A DNA stretch of 20,745 nt from Gammaproteobacteria bacterium (GCA_023228645.1 JALOAT010000060.1:1-20745), one strand, 5' to 3'; shown: positions 1-6,593, counted from the stretch's first letter. A program made the numbers and translations. Notes: generated by a model not told the origin, from the sequence alone.

Positions 1-102
1 GCCAAATGGGTCAAGCAAGGCCATAGTCAAAGTCCATCAAATTGCCGACTTTTGTTGGCTGAAATCCAACGCCTACGAGAATTAGCGAACACACTACGAT
101 GA
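1..102 (+). CDS. 3' end of an unknown gene (partial)
   Basis: Frame 1 is open from the window edge to a TGA at 100-102 and gives 33 residues ending LAEIQRLRELANTLR. The TGA overlaps the next ATG (99-101) in an ATGA arrangement, as expected for translational coupling, which is the main reason to believe it is coding. The visible tail is basic and probably helical. The product cannot be identified from so short a piece. Confidence 0.55.
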   Translation, partial: AKWVKQGHSQSPSNCRLLLAEIQRLRELANTLR

Positions 103-332
103 ACGAGAAGCGATTCTATGTATATGCCAGTTTCTTTAATGGCAAACGCGGCTGGTATAGAATCCGTGGAGTAGATTCTGGTGGCAATTATATTGGCAAT
201 TTCCCTGAAGGTGTTGATAAATTACCAGGTATGAAGTTTTGCCAAGATAGACCAAAAGGCAAACAAGTTAGTGAACACGTGGTCAAAGAATATTTTGGAT
301 ATGTAGGCAAGGAGGTCGAAAATGTCAGTTGA
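99..332 (+). CDS. Hypothetical protein, 77 aa
   Basis: Small soluble protein rich in Gly, Tyr and Lys, with no membrane segment or motif that I recognise. Its ATG overlaps the stop of the upstream gene and its 3' end overlaps the next gene by 11 bases, so it lies inside a coupled run of small genes. The sequence looks like a compact beta-rich fold (YVYASFFNGKRGWYRIRGV), but that is only an impression. Confidence 0.7.
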   Translation: MNEKRFYVYASFFNGKRGWYRIRGVDSGGNYIGNFPEGVDKLPGMKFCQDRPKGKQVSEHVVKEYFGYVGKEVENVS

Positions 333-531
333 GTATAGGTTTTCTGAAGAAGAAGTTCAGGAACGCTTTGACGAAATTATGGATCTAGTTGATAAAGAAC
401 GTGCCCACGTGATTATTACTCGCGATGGGGTAGATGTAGCTGCGCTAATTCCGTATGAAGATTGGGAGTTTTATCAATCACTAATTAATAGTGATTGGAA
501 AGAAGTTGGAGAGCGTAATGAAGAAGGTTAA
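322..531 (+). CDS. Phd/YefM-type antitoxin-like protein, 69 aa
   Basis: The pattern HVIITRDGVDVAALIPYEDWEFY at residues about 29-51 matches the core of the Phd/YefM antitoxin family (beta strand, R/N-G turn, then V-A-x-L-[IV]-x-x-[ED]-[DE]-[WY]). The protein has the short length usual for the family, and the start follows a near-perfect ribosome site (AAGGAGGT at 310-317). In the family this domain binds DNA as a dimer and represses its own operon, while the C-terminal tail neutralises a toxin. The next gene does not look like RelE, Doc or another known toxin, so it may be an orphan used as a regulator or to neutralise a host toxin. Family call fairly sure; role inferred. Confidence 0.75.
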   Translation: MSVEYRFSEEEVQERFDEIMDLVDKERAHVIITRDGVDVAALIPYEDWEFYQSLINSDWKEVGERNEEG

Positions 532-727
532 TGTAGAAATTACCAATCGTGGCGCTGTTTATGTTAATGATACGCGGATCACAGGACGCCATACTAAATG
601 GGGTGTCCACAATGTCGTATGCAGGTTGGATAAAATTCGCCTTGATAGTGTCCGCCAAGCAATCATAGATGCCGGTTATGGTCATATTAGGCTTGATGAT
701 CAGTATTGTGAGGAAATGGGAATTTGA
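518..727 (+). CDS. Hypothetical protein, 69 aa
   Basis: The ATG at 518 lies 6 bases after a GGAG at 508-511 and overlaps the antitoxin gene by 14 bases. An upstream GTG at 491 is possible but has no good ribosome site. The product (MKKVNVEITNRGAVYVNDTRITGR...) is small and soluble with no recognised domain. Its position directly after a Phd-like antitoxin is that of a toxin, but it shows none of the catalytic patterns of RelE, Doc/Fic or PIN toxins. Confidence 0.7.
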   Translation: MKKVNVEITNRGAVYVNDTRITGRHTKWGVHNVVCRLDKIRLDSVRQAIIDAGYGHIRLDDQYCEEMGI

Positions 728-732
728 TAGCT

Positions 733-1116
733 ATGAATAGCTATGCTGATCTTAAAAAGAAATATGAAGATCAATTCAAAAATGGCGAACTTTTAGGCCA
801 TAGTGAATTAGCGGAAACTTATAGAGACAGTAACACGTTATGGTTAAAGATTAAAAACAGGCATTCTGGCAACATAGTGCAATCTAATGTTATTGAAGCT
901 ATTTTTGATTGGTCGGAATATGTTGGTATTAGAACTGAAAGCTCATTGTTGAGAAATCCACTTGGATGGCGACGTCATCCAAGTATTATGTTTTGTGATG
1001 AGTATTTTACTGCAATATTTCCAAGATATGATTGGCAGAAAACCGCAGCAATAATTACTTGGGGTGAGTATTTTACGACGAGAAAATTAAATGTTCCTTC
1101 GAGCCAAAGTTATTGA
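733..1116 (+). CDS. Hypothetical protein, about 127 aa
   Basis: Soluble protein with a charged N-terminus (YADLKKKYEDQFKNGELLGHSELAETY) and an aromatic-rich C-terminal half (WSEYVGIR...YDWQKTAAIITWGEYF). A TTG at 724 overlapping the upstream TGA is an alternative start and is better spaced from the GAGG at 710-713. I prefer the ATG at 733 because most genes here start with ATG. The 3' end overlaps the next gene by 26 bases. No family recognised. Confidence 0.65.
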   Translation: MNSYADLKKKYEDQFKNGELLGHSELAETYRDSNTLWLKIKNRHSGNIVQSNVIEAIFDWSEYVGIRTESSLLRNPLGWRRHPSIMFCDEYFTAIFPRYDWQKTAAIITWGEYFTTRKLNVPSSQSY

Positions 1117-1420
1117 AGTCAACAATCATTTCGATATTTCTATGATTTCATCTATTGTTATTGGTACTAATGATGCTGATGGTTTTAAGCGATGGATGGA
1201 TAGAAATTATTTGTTTATTACGCTTGGCAGTTTTGGCACGATGGTTTGTCCAGTTGCTAATTTTGATCAATATGTAAAGCTACTATACCAAAGAAGTAAC
1301 CAACCTAACATTGATAAAATTATTAAAAAGTGGGGAATTTATGACCCAAATCAAAAAACTTTTCTTGAAAAAACAAAAGGGTGGTTGACATTCAATTTTG
1401 GTTCGTTTATAGACGTGTAA
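1091..1420 (+). CDS. Hypothetical protein, 109 aa
   Basis: Soluble protein of unknown family (MFLRAKVIEVNNHFDISM...). The ribosome site before 1091 is weak, and an internal ATG at 1142 could be the true start, which would shorten the product to 92 residues and remove the overlap with the upstream gene. The stop lies one base before tRNA-Arg. It is the last gene in the first cluster. Confidence 0.6.
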   Translation: MFLRAKVIEVNNHFDISMISSIVIGTNDADGFKRWMDRNYLFITLGSFGTMVCPVANFDQYVKLLYQRSNQPNIDKIIKKWGIYDPNQKTFLEKTKGWLTFNFGSFIDV

Positions 1421-1421
1421 T

Positions 1422-1494
1422 GCCTCTGTAGCTCAGTGGATAGAGCGCCGTGCTTCGAACGCGGAGGTCGTAGGTTCGATCCCTACCAGGGGCT
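1422..1494 (+). tRNA. tRNA-Arg (anticodon UCG)
   Basis: A complete cloverleaf can be drawn. The 7-bp acceptor pairs 1422-1428 with 1487-1493 (one G-U pair). The D-arm is GCTC/GAGC. The anticodon stem CCGTG/CGCGG (one G-U) encloses the loop CTTCGAA, with anticodon TCG at 1455-1457, which reads CGA. The variable region is AGGTC, and the T-arm is GTAGG-TTCGATC-CCTAC. The discriminator is T1494. The 3' CCA is not encoded. This is the one fully conventional tRNA in the window and a useful contrast to the aberrant ones. Confidence 0.95.
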
Positions 1495-1513
1495 CAAATG
1501 ATAGGAGAGAATA

Positions 1514-2215
1514 ATGTCAGTTAGAGCAGCTTTAGCAAAACTTGCCGCGTGTGCGTGTGGATGTGCGGTTATTGGCGGCGGCGCCGTTCACGTCGCTGAA
1601 GCACAACGCCCAGGTATTTTGAAAACTGTTAAGCCTGTCAAAACGGCTAAACATACTCCATCACGCACTGTTAGACGACACCGCACGGTTGTTACTTATA
1701 GACCAAGTCGTACAGAACCGGTTCAATCAGCCCAAGTTACTCAGGTTATAAATGTTATGCCGCAAGCATTGCCAGAGCAGCAAATGGTCAATGCTGGTGG
1801 CGGCGCGACGGCGACGGTTGTTAGTGGTAGTTCTGGTTCTTCTGGATTTTCTGGATCGTTTGGCGGCTTTGGCGGCGGCTTTTTTGGTGGTTCGAGTGGC
1901 GGTTCAGTAATCATATCATCCACCTCAAGTGGTAGTACAAGTACGTCGACTAGTTCTAGTTCTTCATCAAGTTCAAGTACATCAACGAGCTCGAGCACTT
2001 CTGGTGGTATTAGCACATCTGGTGGTTTTGGCTCGTCAAGTTCTTCGTCGAGTAGTACAAGTGGTGGGTGGTCAACTTCTACGTCAGGGGGATCGACTGG
2101 AAATCCACCAGTCGACGTTCCTGAACCGTCTTCAGTAATTTTGTTTGGATTGGGAGTTTTGGGTCTAATTGTAGGCAGGAAGCTTTCAACCCCCAAGAGA
2201 GATACCATAAGCTGA
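1514..2215 (+). CDS. Secreted Ser/Gly-rich protein with PEP-CTERM sorting signal
   Basis: The 233-aa product starts after a good ribosome site (AGGAGAG at 1503-1509). Residues 1-30 look like a signal peptide (basic start, hydrophobic Ala/Cys/Gly core, AEA before Gln). Residues 30-75 are basic. Residues about 95-195 are low-complexity Gly/Ser/Thr. The C-terminus is a textbook PEP-CTERM signal: VPEPSS at 202-207, a hydrophobic helix to about 221 and a basic RK. In bacteria such proteins are exported and then cleaved and sorted by a membrane exosortase, often linked to exopolysaccharide. A short tail (LSTPKRDTIS) runs past the usual end and is encoded by DNA that overlaps the RNase P RNA. A host-type surface protein inside a phage region is unexpected; alteration of the host envelope is a guess. 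Confidence 0.85.
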   Translation: MSVRAALAKLAACACGCAVIGGGAVHVAEAQRPGILKTVKPVKTAKHTPSRTVRRHRTVVTYRPSRTEPVQSAQVTQVINVMPQALPEQQMVNAGGGATATVVSGSSGSSGFSGSFGGFGGGFFGGSSGGSVIISSTSSGSTSTSTSSSSSSSSSTSTSSSTSGGISTSGGFGSSSSSSSSTSGGWSTSTSGGSTGNPPVDVPEPSSVILFGLGVLGLIVGRKLSTPKRDTIS

Positions 2216-2520
2216 GCTATCGCGGGGCAACTCGAGGAAGTTCAGGATTGGCGTGGGAAACGAGTGGGAGAGGTAGTAGGCTTGGATCAGTATGTCAAGC
2301 CGAAGAATGCCATAGTAAGACGTATCGTTCTTTGCTATGGTTCTCGCTAATCACCACCGTGATTGAGCCAACAAGCCAAACAGGACCTGGCAATTTCCCA
2401 GTTATAGGTCCGGGTTGGTGCAGCCCTGAAGCGATAAGCTTCGTGGATAATTCCGGGGCCAGACGTATGTCTGAGACGAATGATAGCATAATACAGAATC
2501 CTGGCTATAGGCTTATGGTA
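2203..2520 (+). ncRNA. rnpB: RNase P RNA (compact bacterial type A)
   Basis: RNase P RNA is the ribozyme that cuts 5' leaders from pre-tRNAs. P1 is a perfect 10-bp helix, 2203-2212 with 2511-2520. P2 is GCTATC 2216-2221 with GATAGC 2482-2487. P3 is cut down to 4 bp with a GCAA tetraloop (2223-2234). Conserved region I reads CGAGGAAGTTCAGGATT (2233-2249) and region V CAGAATCCTGGCTA (2494-2507). They form P4 with 10 pairs and a single bulged U at 2241, the hallmark metal-site bulge. GAGACGAATGAT (2473-2484) matches the region IV consensus. GGGTTGGTGCAGCCC (2412-2426) resembles L15, whose GGU binds the tRNA CCA end. P1 starts inside the 3' end of the PEP-CTERM gene. The middle (specificity domain) was not folded in detail. 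Confidence 0.88.
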
Positions 2521-2541
2521 ACTTGAAAGAAAGGCAAATAA

Positions 2542-3042
2542 ATGTTTGGACGTAAAAAGAAAGAAATCAATACCGGATCCTACACTGTCGACTTTTCAGA
2601 TAAAACTCAATCAGTAAATAATACTGATACAGTTTTAGAATCATATTTCAATGATCCAGTTGAGGAAGATGGACCTCAAGAAGATTTCAATCCAATCGAC
2701 AAACTATACTATTTCCTGTCAGATTTGATGGATGTGTATGAGGATTGGTCTGTTTCTGAATCCGGAATCGACAATGAAGGATATACCAATTATACTGTAA
2801 TACATAGAACAAAACCAATAACTGTCAATTTTAACAGTTATAATAATGAAAATGAAGCAACAGTTTTAATTTCTGGTGAAGATGTTGAAAATATTATAGG
2901 ATATGATATGACAGCAGATTTGGCTGATAAAATATATGATATAATCAACGAGGTTGAGGAAAGATTGGAAGAAGAGCGCGAAGTTAGAAATAACGAATCA
3001 GCTCAACGAATTCTTGATATGCTTGGATATGGAGAAGATTGA
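2542..3042 (+). CDS. Hypothetical acidic protein, 166 aa
   Basis: Starts after an AAAGG site at 2530-2534. The N-terminus is basic (MFGRKKKEIN), the middle is acidic, and the C-terminal 40 residues form a highly charged probable coiled coil (DIINEVEERLEEEREVRNNE). No family recognised. Its TGA (3040-3042) overlaps the next ATG. Confidence 0.75.
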   Translation: MFGRKKKEINTGSYTVDFSDKTQSVNNTDTVLESYFNDPVEEDGPQEDFNPIDKLYYFLSDLMDVYEDWSVSESGIDNEGYTNYTVIHRTKPITVNFNSYNNENEATVLISGEDVENIIGYDMTADLADKIYDIINEVEERLEEEREVRNNESAQRILDMLGYGED

Positions 3043-3242
3043 TGAAACTTTCTGAAACACAGCTTGATCAAATGATCACACTCTGGCACGATGATAAATC
3101 AATTCTTTGTGAACTCCACGAATTTTTGGGTTTGTCTAAAGAAGATTATTCTAAATGGGTTAAAACTCCTAGTTTTCAACCTGAAAGTGATTTGGATGAA
3201 GATGAAGTTAATTTCATTCTGAGTATGAAAGGAAGATGTTAA
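3042..3242 (+). CDS. Hypothetical protein, 66 aa
   Basis: The ATG at 3042 overlaps the upstream stop and follows GGAGAAGA at 3031-3038. The product is small, acidic and helical (MKLSETQLDQMITLWHDD...LSKEDYSKWVK), with a helix-turn-helix feel but no confident match. It sits directly before the CoaB-like fusion gene. Confidence 0.7.
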   Translation: MKLSETQLDQMITLWHDDKSILCELHEFLGLSKEDYSKWVKTPSFQPESDLDEDEVNFILSMKGRC

Positions 3243-4468
3243 TGTCGGTTCACATTTTTGGCGGTGGAACCTTTTTTCACGTTCGCAACCATATGGCGCT
3301 TTGCGCACCAGCATTTGGTAAAACTGCTCGATATATTAATACCTTTTATGACGATGCATTCTTGCATTTGACAAAAATGGCTGATCCAAATTCAATTCTT
3401 GATACCAATGAAGATGTTGAATATAAGCTTGATAAGCTCATTGAGGATCCTTATTGCAAGATCATCTATTTCAATGTTGCACTTTGTGATTATGAGGGAT
3501 CTATCTTGGATGGCACTCTTGAAGATTGTATAACTCCATCAGGAAAATACGCTCCTCGACTTAAAACTCGAGAAGGTCTACAGCATATGCGCCTCACGCC
3601 GGCAGCTAAGTTGATTGGCAAGATTCGCAAGACTCGCAAGGATATTTTTGTTGTTGGATTTAAGACGACCTGCAACGCAACACCTGATGAGCAATATCTT
3701 GCAGCATTGAATATGTTGAAAGAAAATTCTATCAACTTGGTTCTCGCGAACGATACAGGTAATCGTCGAAATATGATTGTTGCTCCAGAAGAAACTCGCT
3801 ATTGCGTTACTACTGATCGAAATAAAGCACTTACAACTTTGGTAGAAATGACCAATAGCAGGTCTCGAAACACTTTTACCCGATCGACGGTAATTGATGG
3901 CGATCTTGTTCCTTGGAATTCAAATGAAATTCCTGACAATTTGCGACAGGTGGTCAATCACTGCATCAAAAGAGGAGCATACAAGCCCTTCCGGGGATCA
4001 ACTGCTGGTCACTTTGCAGTCAAGGTGAATGAACACGAAGTTTTGACATCTGTTCGCAAGACAAATTATAATGATTTGGATAAAAGCGGATTGGTTCGAA
4101 TTGAATACGACGGTCTCGATAAAGTCATTGCGCACGGCGCGAAGCCAAGTGTTGGAGGTCAGAGTCAGAGAATTGTGTTTGACGAGCATCCAGATTTGGA
4201 CTGTATTGTACATTTCCATTGTCCTACTAAGGAAAATGTTCGTGATTCGCTATCACACGTGGATCAGGCGCCATCAGAATGCGGGTCACACCAATGCGGG
4301 TCAAGAACATCAAAAGGATTAAAGTCTTTTGGGAATCTGGAAGCAGTGATGCTTGATAATCACGGGCCAAATATTGTCTTTTCTAAGGATACCCCAGCTC
4401 AAGAAGTTATTGATTTTATTGAAGCAAACTTTGATCTTGAAGCTAAGACTGGTGGCTTGGTAAGTTAA
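3242..4468 (+). CDS. CoaB-like / class II aldolase fusion protein, 408 aa
   Basis: The start at 3242 is placed by AGGAAG at 3229-3234; an in-frame ATG at 3236 is too close. Residues 1 to about 215 resemble the phosphopantothenoylcysteine synthetase (CoaB/DFP) fold: a GGGT loop at the N-terminus, VALCDY in place of the CoaB A-V-x-D-[YF] segment, then NSINLVLANDT followed by a basic residue run, as in the CoaB K-x-x-D-[LI]-[IV]-x-A-N-D stretch. Residues about 230-408 resemble class II aldolase/adducin (ribulose-phosphate epimerase type): HFHCP supplies the paired His zinc ligands and LDNHGPNIV the third. I know of no standard enzyme with this order. Domain calls are from motifs; the joint function is unknown. 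It could act on a sugar or cofactor phosphate in the cytoplasm. Confidence 0.75.
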   Translation: MSVHIFGGGTFFHVRNHMALCAPAFGKTARYINTFYDDAFLHLTKMADPNSILDTNEDVEYKLDKLIEDPYCKIIYFNVALCDYEGSILDGTLEDCITPSGKYAPRLKTREGLQHMRLTPAAKLIGKIRKTRKDIFVVGFKTTCNATPDEQYLAALNMLKENSINLVLANDTGNRRNMIVAPEETRYCVTTDRNKALTTLVEMTNSRSRNTFTRSTVIDGDLVPWNSNEIPDNLRQVVNHCIKRGAYKPFRGSTAGHFAVKVNEHEVLTSVRKTNYNDLDKSGLVRIEYDGLDKVIAHGAKPSVGGQSQRIVFDEHPDLDCIVHFHCPTKENVRDSLSHVDQAPSECGSHQCGSRTSKGLKSFGNLEAVMLDNHGPNIVFSKDTPAQEVIDFIEANFDLEAKTGGLVS

Positions 4469-5310
4469 TTCTTACCAAGCAACTCTTTCCAAGTAATTTG
4501 AATTCCGCGTTTTTTGTAAGCCTCGACTGGATTTGAATAAACTCCGGTTGGGGTTTCATTATTTCTAAAATATGTCAACCATTCTCTTGATGTTTTTGAA
4601 TTTGTTGATTTGAAATATTCTTTAAATTCATCCAATGGCATAATATTTTCCATATAACGTTGTGATAATGCTTCTTGTGCTTTAATTTGGGCCTCCGTTT
4701 TTGGCAATCCTTTTCTTTTTAAAGACCATCGCTTTTTAGTTTCTTCGGAATGTTTATAGCCTTTACGCTTTTCGGCAATTTCTTTATATTGCTCGTCAGA
4801 CAACAATTTTCGTCCCTTTAATGAATTGCTAATTTTTTTCTTTGTTTCTTCGGATATGGTGCGCCCTTTTTGATGTTGTGGGGCCGCCATCTGTGCTTCA
4901 GTTTTTGGTTTACCTTTTCGCTGTTGGCTTAATAATTGCTTGGTAGATTCTGAATGAATCATTCCAGCAGTGCTTTCGCCACCATTCGTTAAGTTACTCA
5001 ATGGCCCTAAATTTAAATTATATCTTCCAATAACTTTAATGAAATGTATTTCCCACAATTGTGCTTCTTGTTTGGAAAGATTTTCTTTTAATTTAATAAT
5101 TATCGGTTTCTGGCCTAAATCTAATATATGTTTAATTTTTCCATTTTTTATAGGATTACAATTAGAATTCAAGCTGTCAGTTTTTAAATGAGCTTGATAT
5201 CGTTTACCTTTGCCCATTCCAATATAAAATGGCTCAAAATCAAAATTTTCTCCATTATAAGAAAAATTTCCTGGCTTTCTTGGATCTAAATATGCGTAAA
5301 CATAAAACAT
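4465..5310 (-). CDS. GIY-YIG homing endonuclease with NUMOD3 repeats, 281 aa
   Basis: Minus-strand gene among plus-strand genes, its stop overlapping the end of the aldolase fusion by 4 bases. The N-terminus has the GIY-YIG layout: FYVYAYLDP, then FEPFYIGMGKGKR at about 26-38, and a conserved Glu/Asn stretch (WEIHFIKVIGRYNLNLG...NLTNGGE). Residues about 115-200 hold several NUMOD3-type DNA-binding repeats (HSEETKKR, ISEETKKKISNSLKGRK). The last 55 residues (W-x2-Y-F-x-NN...NP-x2-AY-x2-RGI) recur in the second endonuclease at 9485-10369. Such enzymes cut a specific site and drive copying of their own gene into phages that lack it. No intron is evident, so it is free-standing. Confidence 0.88.
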   Translation of the reverse strand: MFYVYAYLDPRKPGNFSYNGENFDFEPFYIGMGKGKRYQAHLKTDSLNSNCNPIKNGKIKHILDLGQKPIIIKLKENLSKQEAQLWEIHFIKVIGRYNLNLGPLSNLTNGGESTAGMIHSESTKQLLSQQRKGKPKTEAQMAAPQHQKGRTISEETKKKISNSLKGRKLLSDEQYKEIAEKRKGYKHSEETKKRWSLKRKGLPKTEAQIKAQEALSQRYMENIMPLDEFKEYFKSTNSKTSREWLTYFRNNETPTGVYSNPVEAYKKRGIQITWKELLGKN

Positions 5311-5338
5311 TTTACTTGACCTTTTTAGGTTATTTAGT

Positions 5339-5346
5339 TATAAATG
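5339..5346 (+). promoter_or_regulatory. Candidate T4-type late promoter box
   Basis: TATAAATG stands 28 bases upstream of the ATG at 5374 and differs by one base from the T4 late consensus TATAAATA. It belongs to a small set here (5906, 16055, and 10400 on the minus strand). Confidence 0.35.
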
Positions 5347-5373
5347 CGGTGCAAATACAAATTGGAGATATTA

Positions 5374-5613
5374 ATGTCAGATACTGAAAGTTATTATTCT
5401 ACCCATAATGCTGTTTGGAGCGAATCGAAGGGTGAATGGATTGAATATGAAAATTCAAATCCACCATTTCGAACCAAATTTCCAATGTGGCTTATTGTAG
5501 GAGCATATGAGATTTGGATTCTTCCAATTCTTCGCTTCCCTGCCAAGATTGAAGCTGCTATTACTCGAAAGCTTGATCGTATGGATGAAAACCATCAGAA
5601 TCGAGCCAGGTAA
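5374..5613 (+). CDS. Hypothetical protein with hydrophobic segment, 79 aa
   Basis: The ATG at 5374 follows TTGGAGA at 5363-5369; an in-frame ATG at 5344 lacks a ribosome site. Residues about 37-55 (FPMWLIVGAYEIWILPILRF) are hydrophobic and could be a membrane-associated helix, with polar ends on either side. The stop overlaps the next ATG by one base (TAATG). Function unknown. Confidence 0.7.
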   Translation: MSDTESYYSTHNAVWSESKGEWIEYENSNPPFRTKFPMWLIVGAYEIWILPILRFPAKIEAAITRKLDRMDENHQNRAR

Positions 5614-5879
5614 TGGTTACGTATCGAATTAAACGCCGCTCGTGCGGTGATTATGAAATTCACCGCAAGGTAGGCTTCTTTTTCTGGAAGCACGATGGTG
5701 GCGACCGCAGGCTAAAATCCGAAGACCGTTCGAGAGGGTTTCGATATTGGTACGACACATATGAACAGGCTAAGAGAGGCCTTGCTGCTCGAGAAGATTT
5801 TGACAAGCTTTCGGCAGCCGAAGGTGGTACTTTGGGTGAAAAGATTTTCTATAAACCTTTCCCTGAAAAGGAAGATTGA
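5613..5879 (+). CDS. Hypothetical protein, 88 aa
   Basis: Coupled to the previous gene by TAATG. The product is basic and aromatic-rich at its N-terminus (YRIKRRSCGDYEIHRKVGFFFWKHDGG) and ends acidic. It looks like a small beta-rich soluble protein; no family recognised. Confidence 0.7.
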   Translation: MVTYRIKRRSCGDYEIHRKVGFFFWKHDGGDRRLKSEDRSRGFRYWYDTYEQAKRGLAAREDFDKLSAAEGGTLGEKIFYKPFPEKED

Positions 5880-5882
5880 TAG

Positions 5883-5911
5883 TTGACATAGTTTTGTCCA
5901 TTTAGTATAAA
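5883..5911 (+). promoter_or_regulatory. Sigma70-type promoter
   Basis: TTGACA (5883-5888), a 17-base spacer and TATAAA (5906-5911), about 65 bases upstream of the ATG at 5975. The -10 region also reads TATAAATG, so the same place could act as a late promoter. Confidence 0.7.
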
Positions 5912-5974
5912 TGGAATATTGATAAAAACCATACTGATCCAAACGTTGTAGGTTGTCAACAAAGGAGAAGTAAA

Positions 5975-6292
5975 ATGGTTAGATTATCAAAAGCTGTCCT
6001 AGCTCGTCAGATCAGGTCAGAAGTTCATTATCCAGATGATGGGGATACCCTCGGAATTATGGTAGAACGCTATGGCCCTGGCGCATATTTGGACATTGTT
6101 TACGATTATAGTGATGTGACTGTTCGTATCATTACAAATCGTGAAGAAACAGACGATGAATATAATGCTAGAATTGAAGCACACCGAGTAGCTTTGCAGG
6201 CTGAAACCGACAGGAAAAAGAAAGCAAAGGCGAAAAAGGAAGCTGAAGAACGAGCATTGTATGAAAAGTTGAGAGAAAAGTATGGAGAGTGA
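5975..6292 (+). CDS. Hypothetical protein with basic coiled-coil tail, 105 aa
   Basis: Starts after a strong AAAGGAGAA site. Residues 1-60 form a small folded part (MVRLSKAVLARQIRSEVHYPDDGDT...). Residues about 68-105 are a charged helix rich in Lys, Glu and Ala (DRKKKAKAKKEAEERALYEK). First gene after the promoter at 5883 and followed by the structured RNA region. Function unknown. Confidence 0.75.
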   Translation: MVRLSKAVLARQIRSEVHYPDDGDTLGIMVERYGPGAYLDIVYDYSDVTVRIITNREETDDEYNARIEAHRVALQAETDRKKKAKAKKEAEERALYEKLREKYGE

Positions 6293-6313
6293 TCTCCATA
6301 CTTTCTACTTTAT

Positions 6314-6378
6314 GCAGTCTTAGTTTAAGATAAAATATTGATTAATCAATGATCTAGGTTCAAATCCTGGCGACTGTA
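6314..6378 (+). tRNA. tRNA-like element lacking an anticodon
   Basis: Acceptor GCAGTCT pairs with CGACTGT except one T-C mismatch. T8 A9 follow, then a weak D-arm (GTTT/AAAT) whose loop lacks the conserved GG. The T-arm is CTAGG-TTCAAAT-CCTGG and the discriminator A6378. The anticodon arm is the palindrome ATTGATTAATCAAT, which folds into a stem with 2-4 loop bases, so no 7-base loop or anticodon exists. The variable region is TGAT. Its 5' acceptor strand overlaps the 13-bp helix with 6458-6470, so the two folds exclude each other. It is either a decayed tRNA or a tRNA mimic. Confidence 0.5.
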
Positions 6379-6560
6379 CAAACAGACCAAAAAGGCGATA
6401 AGCCTGCAGGAAGGCAGAAACTGCGGCCTTGAATATGGAAGATACCTTTTCAGTCTTCTGTATAAAGTAGATCCGGAATATATTTGATATTCTCGGACTG
6501 GTATAGCTTTGTCGTGAAAAGGGGGGCTATACGAAAGACATAGGTTTTGGTTTGTTGATA

Positions 6561-6586
6561 GGGTGGCATTTGTGCCGCCCTTTCTT
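6561..6586 (+). terminator. Rho-independent terminator
   Basis: GGGTGGCA-TTTG-TGCCGCCC (8 bp with one G-U) followed by TTTCTT. It closes the structured RNA unit. Confidence 0.85.
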
Positions 6587-6593
6587 ATTATGA

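Larger units (their letters stand above)
6305..6586 (+). ncRNA. Structured noncoding RNA with embedded tRNA-like element
   Basis: No plausible gene lies in this 389-base gap, but complementary segments are dense. CTACTTTATGCAG (6305-6317) pairs over 13 bp with CTGTATAAAGTAG (6458-6470). Between them are a tRNA-like element (6314-6378) and small hairpins (GGC/GCC near 6394-6404; AAGGC/GCCTT near 6411-6430). Then come a long hairpin at about 6472-6497 (GAATAT/ATATTC plus TCCG/CGGA), GTATAGC/GCTATAC at about 6502-6535, and a terminator. It does not match tmRNA, a group I intron or any riboswitch I know; no GCN-GCN-TAA tag ending was found. Presumably transcribed with the upstream gene from 5883. 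Confidence 0.6.

Noticed and set aside
1741..2208. A 155-aa minus-strand open frame across the PEP-CTERM gene
   Set aside because: It is the mirror of the Ser/Gly-rich repeat region (Pro/Leu/Glu-rich antisense) without a ribosome site.
2248..2526. A 92-aa open frame in the gap after the PEP-CTERM gene, and a 64-aa one opposite
   Set aside because: No ribosome site and no protein-like composition; the region is explained by the RNase P RNA.
6305..6586. tmRNA as the identity of the structured RNA
   Set aside because: No mRNA-like tag ending in two Ala codons and a stop was found, and the tRNA-like part has contiguous 5' and 3' halves.
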